Part shown: piece after piece, positions 7,720-16,497 of the stretch
Position numbering within the stretch: the stretch's first letter is position 1
Layout: every line of letters begins with the position of its first letter
Assembly: GCF_001612725.1 (NCBI RefSeq)
Contig: NZ_BDAZ01000051.1
Span: 47,939-111,938 of the forward strand
Length of the DNA: 64,000 nucleotides
Direction: 5' to 3'
DNA from: Nocardia anaemiae NBRC 100462
GTDB lineage: Bacteria; Actinomycetota; Actinomycetes; Mycobacteriales; Mycobacteriaceae
Made by a program: the position numbers and the translations under genes
Notes under the pieces: model-generated
Seen by the model: the letters and a program-made list of their open reading frames with translations, nothing else
What the model was told of the DNA's origin: nothing
Databases searched by the model: none

Positions 7720-10700
7720 GTGATTTTGCTGCTGTCGACGTCCGACACCGATCTATTGAGCGCCCGTGCGAGCGGTGCGGAATACCGGTGGGGAAATCCG
7801 GCTCGGCTGTTGGTCGACGACCTGCCCGCACTGCTCGACGGCATCGATCTGGTGATCGTGCGGATCCTCGGTGGCAAGCGCGCCTGGGAGGACGGGCTCG
7901 CCGCTGTGCGCGCCAGCGGTGTGCCGATGGTGGCGCTCGGCGGTGAGGTCGCCCCCGACGCTGAGCTGATGGAATGCTCGACGGTGCCCGGTGGTGTGGC
8001 CGCCGACGCGCACAACTACCTCGCCGCCGGTGGTGCGGAAAACCTCCGTCAACTGCACAACTTCCTCTCGGATACGGTGCTGCTCACCGGCCACGGCTTC
8101 GAACCGCCGGTGCAGCTGCCGAGTTGGGGTGAGTTGGAGCGCTCGTCGAGCACAACGGCCGAGCAACTGCCGACAGTGGCCGTAATCTATTACCGCGCAC
8201 AGCATCTCGCCGGAAACACCGCCTACATCGATGCCTTGTGCACGGCAATCGAAAACGCGGGCGCGAAAGCTCTGCCGTTGTACTGCGCCTCGCTGCGCAC
8301 CGCCGAACCGGAACTCCTCGACACCTTGCGCACCGCAGACGCACTGGTGGTAACCGTGCTCGCGGCGGGCGGCACCAAGCCCGCCAACGCATCGGCCGGT
8401 GGCGACGACGAGGCCTGGGATGTCGCCGCGCTCGCCGAACTCGATGTGCCGATCCTGCAGGGCCTGTGCCTCACCAGCGGCCGCGCCCAATGGGAGGCCA
8501 ACGATGATGGACTTTCCCCACTGGACGTCGCCACTCAGGTCGCCGTCCCGGAATTCGACGGCCGCATTATCACGGTTCCGTTCTCCTTCAAGGAATTCGA
8601 CGCTGACGGACTGTCCACCTACGTGCCCGATCCCGAGCGCGCGGCCCGGGTCGCCGGTATCGCGGTCCGGCACGCGCGGCTGCGCCACATCCCGGCCGAC
8701 CGGCGCCGCATCGCCATCATGATGTCGGCCTACCCGACAAAGCATGCCCGTATCGGCAATGCCGTCGGCTTGGACACACCCGCCAGCGCGATCCGGCTGC
8801 TGACCGAGATGCGCTCGGCCGGTTACGATCTCGGCGACGAAGGCGAGGTCCCTGGCCTCGCCGAACGCGACGGAGACGCGCTGATCCACGCGTTGATCGC
8901 CGCGGGCGGTCAGGATCCGGACTGGCTCACCGCCGAACAGCTCGAAGGCAACCCGATCCGCATCGGCGCCGATCAGTACACCCGCTGGTTCGATACCCTG
9001 CCCGAGGATCTGCGCGAAGCAGTGATCGAGGCATGGGGACCGCCGCCCGGCGAACTCTATGTCGACCGATCCGCCGACCCGAAGGGCGAAATCGTCATCG
9101 CCGCATTGCGTTTCGGCAATATCGTGCTGATGGTGCAGCCGCCGCGCGGCTTCGGCGAGAACCCGGTCGCCATCTACCACGACCCGGATCTGCCGCCCAG
9201 CCATCACTACCTCGCCGCCTATCGCTGGATCGCCGCGCCGGACGGATTCGCCGCCGACGCCATGGTGCACCTCGGCAAGCACGGCAATCTGGAATGGCTG
9301 CCCGGCAAGACCCTCGGCATGTCCGCCTCCTGCGGCACCGACGCCGCCCTCGGTGAGCTGCCGCTGATCTATCCATTCCTGGTCAACGACCCGGGCGAGG
9401 GCACCCAGGCCAAGCGCCGTGCGCACGCCACCCTCGTCGATCACCTCATCCCGCCCATGGCCCGCGCCGAAAGCTACGGTGATATCTCGCGTTTGGAGCA
9501 GTTGCTCGACGAACACGCCAATATCTCCACCCTCGACCCGGCCAAACTGCCCGCCATCCGCCAGCAGATCTGGACGCTCATGCGTGCGGCGAAAATGGAC
9601 CACGACCTCGGCCTGGCCGAACGCCCCGACGAGGATGTCTTCGACGATATGCTGCTGCATGTCGACGGCTGGCTGTGCGAGATCAAGGATGTGCAGATCC
9701 GCGACGGTCTGCACGTTCTCGGGCAGGCGCCTGCGGGGGAGACCGAACTCGACTTGGTTCTCGCCATGCTGCGCGCTCGTCAGCTGTGGGGTGGTGAGCG
9801 GAATGTGCCGGGTCTGCGGGAAGCCTTGGGGCTGAACGAATCCGGTACCGAGGTGCGCGAACGCGTCGATGCGGTGGAGGCCCAGGCGCGTGAGTTGCTC
9901 GCCGCACTGCAAGCTGCCGACTGGTCCGTGGACGCTGTCGACGGAATTGTCGACGCACTGCACGCATCCGAGGCCGAGCCGACGTTCGCCGCCGTGCGAA
10001 CAGTGCTGCGCTTCGCGGCGACCGAAGTCGTGCCCCGCCTGCGCAAGACCGGCATCGAGATCGACCGGATCCTGCACGCGCTCAACGGTGGTTTCATCCC
10101 GGCTGGGCCGAGCGGATCTCCATTGCGCGGCCTGATCAATGTGCTGCCGACCGGTCGGAATTTCTACTCGGTCGACCCGAAAGCGGTTCCGTCCCGACTG
10201 GCCTGGGAAACCGGGCAGGCGATGGCGGATTCTCTGCTCGATCGGTACAAGGCCGATCACGGTGAATATCCGCGCTCGGTCGGGCTGTCGGTGTGGGGCA
10301 CTTCCGCCATGCGCACCTCCGGCGACGACATCGCGGAAGTCCTTGCGCTGCTGGGTGTTCGCCCGGTCTGGGATGAGGCGAGCCGCCGCGTCACCACCCT
10401 GGAGGTGATATCGCTCGCGGAACTGGGCCGCCCGCGCATCGACGTCACGGTCCGCATCAGCGGCTTCTTCCGTGACGCCTTCCCGCATGTGCTCGCACTG
10501 CTCGATGACGCGGTCCGGCTGGTCGCCGATCTCGACGAGCCCGCCGAGTCGAATTACGTTCGCGCCCACGCCCAGAACGACCTGGCCGAACACGGCGACA
10601 AACGTCGCGCCACCACCCGCATCTTCGGCTCGAAACCCGGCACCTACGGCGCGGGACTGCTGCAATTGATCGACTCCAAGAGCTGGCGCACCGACGACGA

Positions 10701-11328
10701 CCTCGCGCAGGTATACACCGCGTGGGGCGGCTTCGCCTATGGTCGCGACCTCGACGGCGCACCCGCCGCCGACGATATGCGCACCGCGTATCGACGGATC
10801 ACGGTAGCCGCCAAGAACACCGACACCCGCGAACACGATATCGCCGACTCCGACGACTACTTCCAGTACCACGGCGGCATGGTCGCCACCGTGCGCGCGC
10901 TGACCGGCAAGAATCCCGAGGCCTACATCGGCGACAGCACCCGCCCCGACGCCGTGCGCACCCGCACGCTCTCGGAGGAGACCTCGCGCGTCTTCCGTGC
11001 CCGAGTGGTGAATCCGCGCTGGCTCGAGGCGATGCGCCGCCACGGCTACAAGGGTGCCTTCGAGATGGCCGCGACCGTCGACTATCTGTTCGGCTACGAC
11101 GCCACCGCCAACGTGGTGGCCGACTGGATGTACGAAAAGCTCGCGGAGAGTTACATTTTCGATGACGTGAACCGCAAGTTCATGGAGCAGTCCAACCCGT
11201 GGGCGCTGCACGGCATTGCCGAGCGGCTGCTGGAGGCAGCGCAACGGGAGTTGTGGCAACATCCGGAGCAGGCAACACTGGACCGGTTGCGGCAGATCTA
11301 CCTCGAGACAGAGGGCGAACTGGAATAG
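7720..11328 (+). CDS. cobN: Cobaltochelatase large subunit CobN
   Basis: A 1,202-residue subunit of the ATP-dependent cobaltochelatase that inserts cobalt into hydrogenobyrinate a,c-diamide, acting with CobS and CobT or ChlI/ChlD-type partners not found here. Visible blocks are AYPTKHARIGNAVGLDTPAS, AMVHLGKHGNLEWLPGKTLG, INVLPTGRNFYSVDPKAVPS, SVWGTSAMRTSGDDIAEVLA, and DYFQYHGGMVATVRAL. All are typical of the CobN/BchH family, and length fits. The GTG at 7720 is taken as start because GAGGAAGG lies 9 nt upstream. The upstream in-frame ATG at 7633 falls inside the riboswitch. Expression should fall when cobalamin is plentiful. Confidence 0.96.
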   Translation: MILLLSTSDTDLLSARASGAEYRWGNPARLLVDDLPALLDGIDLVIVRILGGKRAWEDGLAAVRASGVPMVALGGEVAPDAELMECSTVPGGVAADAHNYLAAGGAENLRQLHNFLSDTVLLTGHGFEPPVQLPSWGELERSSSTTAEQLPTVAVIYYRAQHLAGNTAYIDALCTAIENAGAKALPLYCASLRTAEPELLDTLRTADALVVTVLAAGGTKPANASAGGDDEAWDVAALAELDVPILQGLCLTSGRAQWEANDDGLSPLDVATQVAVPEFDGRIITVPFSFKEFDADGLSTYVPDPERAARVAGIAVRHARLRHIPADRRRIAIMMSAYPTKHARIGNAVGLDTPASAIRLLTEMRSAGYDLGDEGEVPGLAERDGDALIHALIAAGGQDPDWLTAEQLEGNPIRIGADQYTRWFDTLPEDLREAVIEAWGPPPGELYVDRSADPKGEIVIAALRFGNIVLMVQPPRGFGENPVAIYHDPDLPPSHHYLAAYRWIAAPDGFAADAMVHLGKHGNLEWLPGKTLGMSASCGTDAALGELPLIYPFLVNDPGEGTQAKRRAHATLVDHLIPPMARAESYGDISRLEQLLDEHANISTLDPAKLPAIRQQIWTLMRAAKMDHDLGLAERPDEDVFDDMLLHVDGWLCEIKDVQIRDGLHVLGQAPAGETELDLVLAMLRARQLWGGERNVPGLREALGLNESGTEVRERVDAVEAQARELLAALQAADWSVDAVDGIVDALHASEAEPTFAAVRTVLRFAATEVVPRLRKTGIEIDRILHALNGGFIPAGPSGSPLRGLINVLPTGRNFYSVDPKAVPSRLAWETGQAMADSLLDRYKADHGEYPRSVGLSVWGTSAMRTSGDDIAEVLALLGVRPVWDEASRRVTTLEVISLAELGRPRIDVTVRISGFFRDAFPHVLALLDDAVRLVADLDEPAESNYVRAHAQNDLAEHGDKRRATTRIFGSKPGTYGAGLLQLIDSKSWRTDDDLAQVYTAWGGFAYGRDLDGAPAADDMRTAYRRITVAAKNTDTREHDIADSDDYFQYHGGMVATVRALTGKNPEAYIGDSTRPDAVRTRTLSEETSRVFRARVVNPRWLEAMRRHGYKGAFEMAATVDYLFGYDATANVVADWMYEKLAESYIFDDVNRKFMEQSNPWALHGIAERLLEAAQRELWQHPEQATLDRLRQIYLETEGELE

Positions 11329-11338
11329 CCGAAAAATC

Positions 11339-11362
11339 AATACCCCAGTTCCTTGGGTATTT
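11339..11362 (+). terminator. Hairpin after cobN
   Basis: AATACCC (11339-11345) and GGGTATT (11355-11361) form a 7-bp stem with a 9-nt loop. It begins 11 nt after the cobN stop and is followed by a T-rich stretch (TTCCAATTATTT). It is a plausible intrinsic terminator for cobN. Confidence 0.6.
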
Positions 11363-11500
11363 CCAATTATTTGATCTTGCAACATAATTCGATTTTCTGA
11401 TTTCCGCGACGCCGAGTGTGCCGAGGGCGCATGATGATTGATGTCCGATGTCCGTTTCTCGGGAACATCTATCGAATCGGCTGGATGATTGGAAATCATT

Positions 11501-12031
11501 ATGAAGATCAAAAAGTTGGTAGCCACAACGGTTTTGACCGTCGCCGCGACAGGTATCACCGCGGCCACCGCCTACGGCTCGCCCGAAGTATCGTCGGAAA
11601 CAGTTCTCAACGGTGTGGATCACGGCATCCAATACACCGCGGCGGTGGCGACGGACCGCTCCGATGCCACCATCACGCTGGCCTCGGGTAAGTTCGTTCT
11701 GACGCCCGATGCTGGCATCACGGTGCTCGCGCCCGACGGTTCCGTGGTCGCCACCGTGCCGACCACACTGCAGACGGTGGCAGGTCAGGTGGTGCAGGTC
11801 ACGCCCGAAGTCGATGCCGCGGCAACGACATTGACATTGACGCCGGTCAACGCTCCCGCACCGCAATCGGCCCCGCTGCAGTTCATCGGTGATGCGGGCA
11901 CCACCGTCGCGGGTGTGTTGATCGGATGCGCCGTCGGCGCGCTGATCGGGCTGCTGTTCTTTATCGTCGGATTCCTGCCCGGATGTGTCATCGGCGGAAT
12001 CATCGGCGGTATCGCGGGCGCCAATCAGTAA
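11501..12031 (+). CDS. Secreted small protein with glycine-rich hydrophobic C terminus
   Basis: A 176-residue protein. The N terminus MKIKKLVATTVLTVAATGIT is a clear Sec signal peptide, with likely cleavage after ATAYG or nearby. The middle is T/V-rich and beta-like (ATITLASGKFVLTPDAGITV, PTTLQTVAGQVVQVTP). The end (about 135-176) is a hydrophobic glycine-zipper region (AGVLIGCAVGALIGLLFFIV, then VIGGIIGGIAGANQ). I recall many Nocardia proteins with this plan, annotated only as hypothetical. The function is unknown; association with the mycomembrane or cell envelope is a guess. ATG 11501 is preferred to an in-frame TTG at 11489. The surrounding DNA is noticeably richer in A and T than its neighbours. 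Confidence 0.7.
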   Translation: MKIKKLVATTVLTVAATGITAATAYGSPEVSSETVLNGVDHGIQYTAAVATDRSDATITLASGKFVLTPDAGITVLAPDGSVVATVPTTLQTVAGQVVQVTPEVDAAATTLTLTPVNAPAPQSAPLQFIGDAGTTVAGVLIGCAVGALIGLLFFIVGFLPGCVIGGIIGGIAGANQ

Positions 12032-12135
12032 TGAGGTAATCGAGCTGTTTGGCCAACCCTCGAACGGGTACTCCCGGCCGGGCTTTCGAATTATCGGCCC
12101 GACCGGGGTTGCCGCTCACCGTATTTCAGGACATT

Positions 12136-13110
12136 TCAATTCTCGCCCGCCGCTTTACGAAACCGTTCGGCAGTCGCGCGGAGGTGTGCGGCGAGTTCGG
12201 GTGCGTCCAGGACTTCGAAATCGGCATCGAGCAGTCCGAGATACAACGTCAACATATGCGGCGTGTCCGAACCCACTTGGATCACACAGTGATCCGGACC
12301 ATCGGATTCGATCGTGACGGCGGCGGGCAGCCGCGTACGCACAGCGGTAGCCGGGGCCGCAACCCGCACCCTGGCCCGGTAGCGCCATGTCGCCGCACCG
12401 ACGCCGCGCTGTATCCGTTCGGCCACTTCGGTTTCCGGAACGCTGCGCGGGGTGAAGCGCGCACCGTTCGGTGTCCGCGGCGTCATCCGGTCGACCCGGA
12501 AGGTGCGCCAGTCCGCGCGCGCCACGTCCCACGCCACCAGATACCAGCGCCCGTTCCAATGCGCGAGCCGATGCGGTTCCACCTCGCGCCGCTGCGGCGG
12601 TCGTTGTTCGATCGCGTCCGAATGGGTTTCGTAGTCGAACCGCAGCCGCTCGCTGGCCCGAATCGCTGTGGCGACGGCGGTGAGCACTCCCGCGTCCACA
12701 TTCGACTGACCCGGATGCGGCACATGCACGGTGGCGGCCGTCAGCGCCCGCACCCGGTGCCGCAGCCGCGACGGCAGCACCTGCTCCAGCTTGGCCAGCG
12801 CACGCACCGAGGTCTCCTCGATCCCGGTCACCGCCCCGTTGGCCGCGGTCGTCAGCCCGACCGCCACCGCGACGGCCTCTTCGTCATCCAAAAGCAATGG
12901 CGGCAGCGAAGACCCGGCCCCCAACCGATACCCACCCGTCACCCCCGGCGTCGCATCCACCGGATACCCGAGCCTGCGCAAGCGCTCGATATCCGTACGA
13001 ATCGTGCGCGTCGAAACCCCTAGCCGCTCAGCCAACGCGGGCCCGGTCCAATCCCTATGCATCTGCAGCAACGACAACAACCGCAACAACCGCGCCGAAG
13101 TCTCCAACAT
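12136..13110 (-). CDS. WYL-domain transcriptional regulator (YafY type)
   Basis: A 324-residue regulator starting at MLETSARLLRLLSLLQ. A DeoR/HTH_11 winged helix lies at about residues 5-60 (LAERLGVSTRTIRTDIERLR, LGYPVDATPGVTGGYRLG). The WYL domain lies at about 140-215, with NGRWYLVAWDVARADWRTF containing the signature Trp-Tyr-Leu. A C-terminal WCX-type extension follows. Family members sense small molecules or nucleic-acid ligands and repress or activate neighbouring genes. No obvious target is adjacent. An in-frame ATG 57 bp upstream is possible but adds an atypical segment. Confidence 0.9.
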   Translation of the reverse strand: MLETSARLLRLLSLLQMHRDWTGPALAERLGVSTRTIRTDIERLRRLGYPVDATPGVTGGYRLGAGSSLPPLLLDDEEAVAVAVGLTTAANGAVTGIEETSVRALAKLEQVLPSRLRHRVRALTAATVHVPHPGQSNVDAGVLTAVATAIRASERLRFDYETHSDAIEQRPPQRREVEPHRLAHWNGRWYLVAWDVARADWRTFRVDRMTPRTPNGARFTPRSVPETEVAERIQRGVGAATWRYRARVRVAAPATAVRTRLPAAVTIESDGPDHCVIQVGSDTPHMLTLYLGLLDADFEVLDAPELAAHLRATAERFRKAAGEN

Positions 13111-13223
13111 TGTTCGATGATCCCAGCAATCGCGGAACAAAGCCTTCCGCGTTCGCGAAACAAACAAATACCGGGTCCGCCGACGACGGCCGTCGACGGA
13201 CCCGATACGCGTGAGGTAAGCGC

Positions 13224-14894
13224 TCAGCCGGAAGGTTCTACCCGGGAACGGCTCGGCCGGGTACGGCTCCCGCTCCGGCTGCTGGCAACCGGACGGCGGC
13301 GACGGCCGTTGCCGACTCGGATATCGCTCAGGTCCACATGCGACTTGTCCGCTATGCGTTCCAGCGCCTCCCAGATCTCGTCATCGTTGACAGGCACGGG
13401 CTGGGCCATTCTCTCCGCTTCTTCGACGGGCGGCCGCGCCGCTGCTGCGTTGACACCCCAGGCCTCCAGCCATACCGACAGTGGCACCTTCGACCAGTTG
13501 ATGTCGCTCGGCCCGAACGGCGAGGTGTCCTCGCGGTCGGAGTACTGATGACCGAACCAGCTGACACCGGACGGGGTCGCGGGCGGGCGGTCCGTGCCGT
13601 AATAGCGCGGCACAATGAGTTTGACCGAGCGCAACTCGATGTCGGTAATGCCGACGAGCAGGTCGGGGTTGGCGGTGAAGTTGGTGTAGATCGAGGCGGC
13701 GTGCTTGTTGCCGAAGTACTCTTGGCCCTTCTTGATGAAGTCCTTCACCCCGACGGTTTGATCGCCGCGAATATTCCACTTCGCCCCGCCGTCCTCGACG
13801 TCGAGCATGAACGCCAGTTCCGGGAACACCCCGCCGGAAGCTTCCAGCTGATCTTTGAAGGTGCCCCAGTTGTCGTGGCCGGGCACCCAGAAGTGATAGG
13901 CGATGATCTTCTCGAGCTTGCCGCGGGCCACCATCTCCTTGGCGATACGCATGTTCTTCAAGAATTTCTCATCGACCTGATCGGCGATGGAGGCGCGGAA
14001 GGCGATCACCTTGTACGGGTAGGAGTCGTCGACATATTCGGCCTGGTAATGGCTGTAGTCGCCCCACTTGGTGATCGGTGACTCATGGTCGTGGATCTTG
14101 TCCGGGTCCCAGTCCTGTGGCAGACGCCAACCGTCCTTGATCACCGCATTCCACTCACCTTCATAGATCCCGCCGTAGCCGAACAGCGGATTGGGCGGCC
14201 AGCCCTTCGCCAACTGCAACGTGGTGGCCGCCTTGGGGGTGAGCCCATCGTTCCATTTCTTGGTGACCGGCAGGTCGAGCGCCTCCTGCCAGCGACCGAG
14301 CCCGTCCTTGGCCCACTGCGAGTCGCCCTCGTATTCCCCGGAGATCGATTCCATCGGGCCCTCCAGTGGCCCGTAGTAATACCCCGCGGGCAGTGGGAAG
14401 GCGGTCGGGTCAGGCGGACCGAAGATATTCAGATAACCCGCGCGCAGCCGATCGGCGAACTCTGCGATCTTCGGGCTGGTCGGTGGCAGCCCGATCTGGC
14501 TGTGCATCTCGTCGACCCGGTTCCAGTGCCCGCCCCAGAACACGGTGCCCTCGAACAATGCCAGCCCACGTTCCACCGCGTCTCGCTGGTGCTGCGGCAT
14601 AGTGCGGCGCTGCCAGGGCAGGGCCGTGGCATCGAGGTCGATGGCGGTACCGGACAGGTGGTTGGAGTCCCAGACGTCGTTGTCCTCGCTCCAGCCCCAG
14701 TAATCGCGCGGTTTGAAAATATCTATCGGGCGGACATTGCGGTGCCACCAGGCGGCCCAGGCGGTAAGGATCGTGGCGGCGTCACCACCGCGGATTTCGA
14801 TGCGTACATCTCGAGTGCCCGGGACGAGAAGCGTCTCACAATCCCTGCGCTCACACTCGCGCCAACCATTTTCGGTTATGCGGTTACCAGGCAT
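13224..14894 (-). CDS. Orphan phage-type endolysin (M15 peptidase plus GH25-like domain)
   Basis: A 556-residue peptidoglycan hydrolase laid out like actinobacteriophage LysA. An M15 D-Ala-D-Ala-type metallopeptidase lies at about residues 20-145, with zinc ligands in SNHLSGTAIDLDA and HWNRVDEMHSQIG. A middle segment (about 170-250) may be a peptidoglycan-binding region. A glycoside-hydrolase-25-like lysozyme domain lies at about 278-490 (DYSHYQAEYVDDSYPYKVI, FMLDVEDGGAKWN, WFGHQYSDREDTSPFG). The tail is rich in R and S. The start at 14894 is chosen because AAGGGGAAG precedes the ATG. There is no signal peptide, and no holin or other phage gene lies next to it. Either it is a prophage relic or a host-kept lytic enzyme. 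Confidence 0.85.
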   Translation of the reverse strand: MPGNRITENGWRECERRDCETLLVPGTRDVRIEIRGGDAATILTAWAAWWHRNVRPIDIFKPRDYWGWSEDNDVWDSNHLSGTAIDLDATALPWQRRTMPQHQRDAVERGLALFEGTVFWGGHWNRVDEMHSQIGLPPTSPKIAEFADRLRAGYLNIFGPPDPTAFPLPAGYYYGPLEGPMESISGEYEGDSQWAKDGLGRWQEALDLPVTKKWNDGLTPKAATTLQLAKGWPPNPLFGYGGIYEGEWNAVIKDGWRLPQDWDPDKIHDHESPITKWGDYSHYQAEYVDDSYPYKVIAFRASIADQVDEKFLKNMRIAKEMVARGKLEKIIAYHFWVPGHDNWGTFKDQLEASGGVFPELAFMLDVEDGGAKWNIRGDQTVGVKDFIKKGQEYFGNKHAASIYTNFTANPDLLVGITDIELRSVKLIVPRYYGTDRPPATPSGVSWFGHQYSDREDTSPFGPSDINWSKVPLSVWLEAWGVNAAAARPPVEEAERMAQPVPVNDDEIWEALERIADKSHVDLSDIRVGNGRRRRPVASSRSGSRTRPSRSRVEPSG

Positions 14895-15354
14895 GACGAT
14901 GACTTCCCCTTTCACCGGTCGAACGCGGCTCTCGGCGAAGCTATCTTTTGCGGATTCACGTACCCATCGGCCAGACGCCGGGCCGCGTACTGAGACGCGG
15001 TCTACTCGAGCCATCACCACTCTGCGACCGCGGAAACAGACCCCTGGTGGTGATGACCAGCATCAAACTCCCTTGTCGAGTATGGAGCACCAGCTGTCGG
15101 GCCGTGCGAGTTTCGGATTTCTCGAGATGCGTCACTGGGCATGTATCGCTCGTCGCGGCGAGTTGGTCGATGCGCGCGAGCTGCGGCTGCTGGCGGCGCG
15201 AGACGATGATTGCCGCTTGCACCGTGTGCCGCCGTTATTCACATGTGCCACAGGATGATTGACCATGTCCTATGCTCTGCCCATGCCCTCGGCAGGGCAA
15301 GCGGCCAAGTCGCCAGGGCGCCTTGGCAATTGGGGTTATCGCGATAGGAGTGCC
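14895..15354. other. 460-bp intergenic region without a recognisable gene
   Basis: This region lies between the divergent endolysin and the lipoprotein pair. It holds one clear long-range inverted repeat: CATCACCAC at 15012-15020 and GTGGTGATG at 15047-15055. Short open frames occur on both strands, but none has a ribosome binding site or family similarity. The lipoprotein RBS GATAGGAG is at its right edge (15343-15350). Confidence 0.5.
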
Positions 15355-15642
15355 ATGCAGCGCAATGCCAAGACGATGATGCAGGTGCTGGTCTTGGCCG
15401 GCCTCGTGGTGTCGGCCGGTTGTTCACAGGATTACAACGACAAGCGCGGCCGGGGCGACGCCCCCGTGCTGGACGGGCACGGCGACAACACTCCTGCCGA
15501 GGTGTTCAACATGCCGGACGGATTCGGCAATGTCGCAACGAAGTGCGTCGGTCACGGGTACCGGGCATACGTCACGACGAATGCCACCGGCCCGTCGAAC
15601 ATCCAGCTGGTCGCGGACGACACCTGCAAGACGAACCGATGA
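15355..15642 (+). CDS. Small lipoprotein, first of a tandem pair
   Basis: A 95-residue protein with a lipoprotein signal. The hydrophobic stretch MQVLVLAGLVVSAGC has the lipobox VSAGC, placing the lipidated Cys at about residue 22. The mature part contains GRGDAPVLDGHGDN, then PAEVFNMPDGFGNVATKCVG, and ends with VADDTC. RBS GATAGGAG precedes the ATG. The core is repeated in the next gene. I recall similar DGF(G/S)NVATKC cores in small actinobacteriophage and actinomycete proteins of unknown function; this memory is unverified. The endolysin nearby fits a phage origin. The two mature-part cysteines might form a disulfide. Confidence 0.75.
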   Translation: MQRNAKTMMQVLVLAGLVVSAGCSQDYNDKRGRGDAPVLDGHGDNTPAEVFNMPDGFGNVATKCVGHGYRAYVTTNATGPSNIQLVADDTCKTNR

Positions 15643-15932
15643 AAAAGTTCGCTGTCGCCGCCTGCCTGATGCTCGTCCTGACGGCTGGCTGCTCCCGCCA
15701 GCATTACGAGGAACGAGGCAAAGCCGACGCCCCGGTCAGCGGTCAGCATGGCGAGAACTCCGCCGCCGAGGTCTACAACTTCCCCGACGGGTTCGGAAAC
15801 GTCGCCACCAAGTGCGTCGGGAAGGGTAAGCGTGCCTATACGACCACCCGCTCGGTCCAGGACGACGGCAAGGAAATCTGGATCATCCCGGCCAATGCGG
15901 TCATCGTCGACGACGCTGAATGCTCGCGCTGA
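15639..15932 (+). CDS. Small lipoprotein, second of a tandem pair
   Basis: A 97-residue paralogue of the preceding gene. The signal MKKFAVAACLMLVLTAGC has lipobox LTAGC, with the lipidated Cys at residue 18. The mature part repeats the same plan: GKADAPVSGQHGEN, AAEVYNFPDGFGNVATKCVG, and a closing VIVDDAEC. The ATG overlaps the stop of the first gene by 4 bp (ATGA), so the two are translationally coupled. The function is unknown. A tandem duplication followed by divergence is the simplest origin. Confidence 0.75.
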   Translation: MKKFAVAACLMLVLTAGCSRQHYEERGKADAPVSGQHGENSAAEVYNFPDGFGNVATKCVGKGKRAYTTTRSVQDDGKEIWIIPANAVIVDDAECSR

Positions 15933-16179
15933 CATCGTCGAGTTCCAGTCGTACTCGACGAGGCTCTGCCAGATGCTGGCGCCGTCCCAGCCGGTGAAGT
16001 GGCCAGCAAGGTCGTCGAAGAACCAGATGAGATCGCTGTCGCCCGTGACGCTCAGCGTCACCTGGTGCACCGTGGCGAGTAGCCCGGGACCCCCGATCTG
16101 GACGCGGATTTCCCATATTTATGGGAGGGGCTTGCGTCGGTTGCCGGGCGAGGATGGGCTGGAACGGAAGGAGAAGACA

Positions 16180-16470
16180 ATGTTCGCACGGACATCGACT
16201 TGGTCGGGAACGCCCGAGGCGCTGCGGAAATGGGCTGATCATGTGACAACCCAGGTGAAGGGATTCGTGGCCGGGCTGCCGGGAAACGCCGGTGCGGTGT
16301 TTCTGATCGACAGCGACTCCGGCTCGGCACTGACATTGACCCTGTGGGACACCGAGGATGCCGCTGCGGCGACCGACGAATTCGCTGAGCAGAGCAGGCG
16401 GGCGACGGTGGCGGCGACCGGGGTGGAGTTGGTCGCGCGCGGCCGGTATGAGGTCGTCGATCGGGTCTAG
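16180..16470 (+). CDS. ABM-like dimeric alpha/beta-barrel protein
   Basis: A 96-residue single-domain protein, starting at ATG 16180 after AAGGAGAAG. MFARTSTWSGTPEALRKW, a central GNAGAVFLIDSDSGSALTLT strand pair, and LWDTEDAAAATDEFAEQSR fit the ferredoxin-like dimeric barrel of the antibiotic-biosynthesis-monooxygenase (ABM) superfamily. Such proteins may be cofactor-free oxygenases, heme-related enzymes or sensors; nothing here picks one. It lies 27 bp upstream of the LuxR regulator and is probably co-transcribed with it and the epoxide hydrolase. Confidence 0.7.
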   Translation: MFARTSTWSGTPEALRKWADHVTTQVKGFVAGLPGNAGAVFLIDSDSGSALTLTLWDTEDAAAATDEFAEQSRRATVAATGVELVARGRYEVVDRV

Positions 16471-16497
16471 ACTTCGAAGAGCAGCAGTGGAGGCGCA

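Noticed and set aside
7753..11568. Very long open frame antisense to cobN
   Set aside because: It is a mirror of the strong codon bias of cobN; it has no domain similarity and an Arg/Gly/Val-rich composition typical of shadow frames.
15082..15258. Possible 58-residue gene between endolysin and lipoproteins
   Set aside because: No ribosome binding site, no known motif, and only one of several short frames here.
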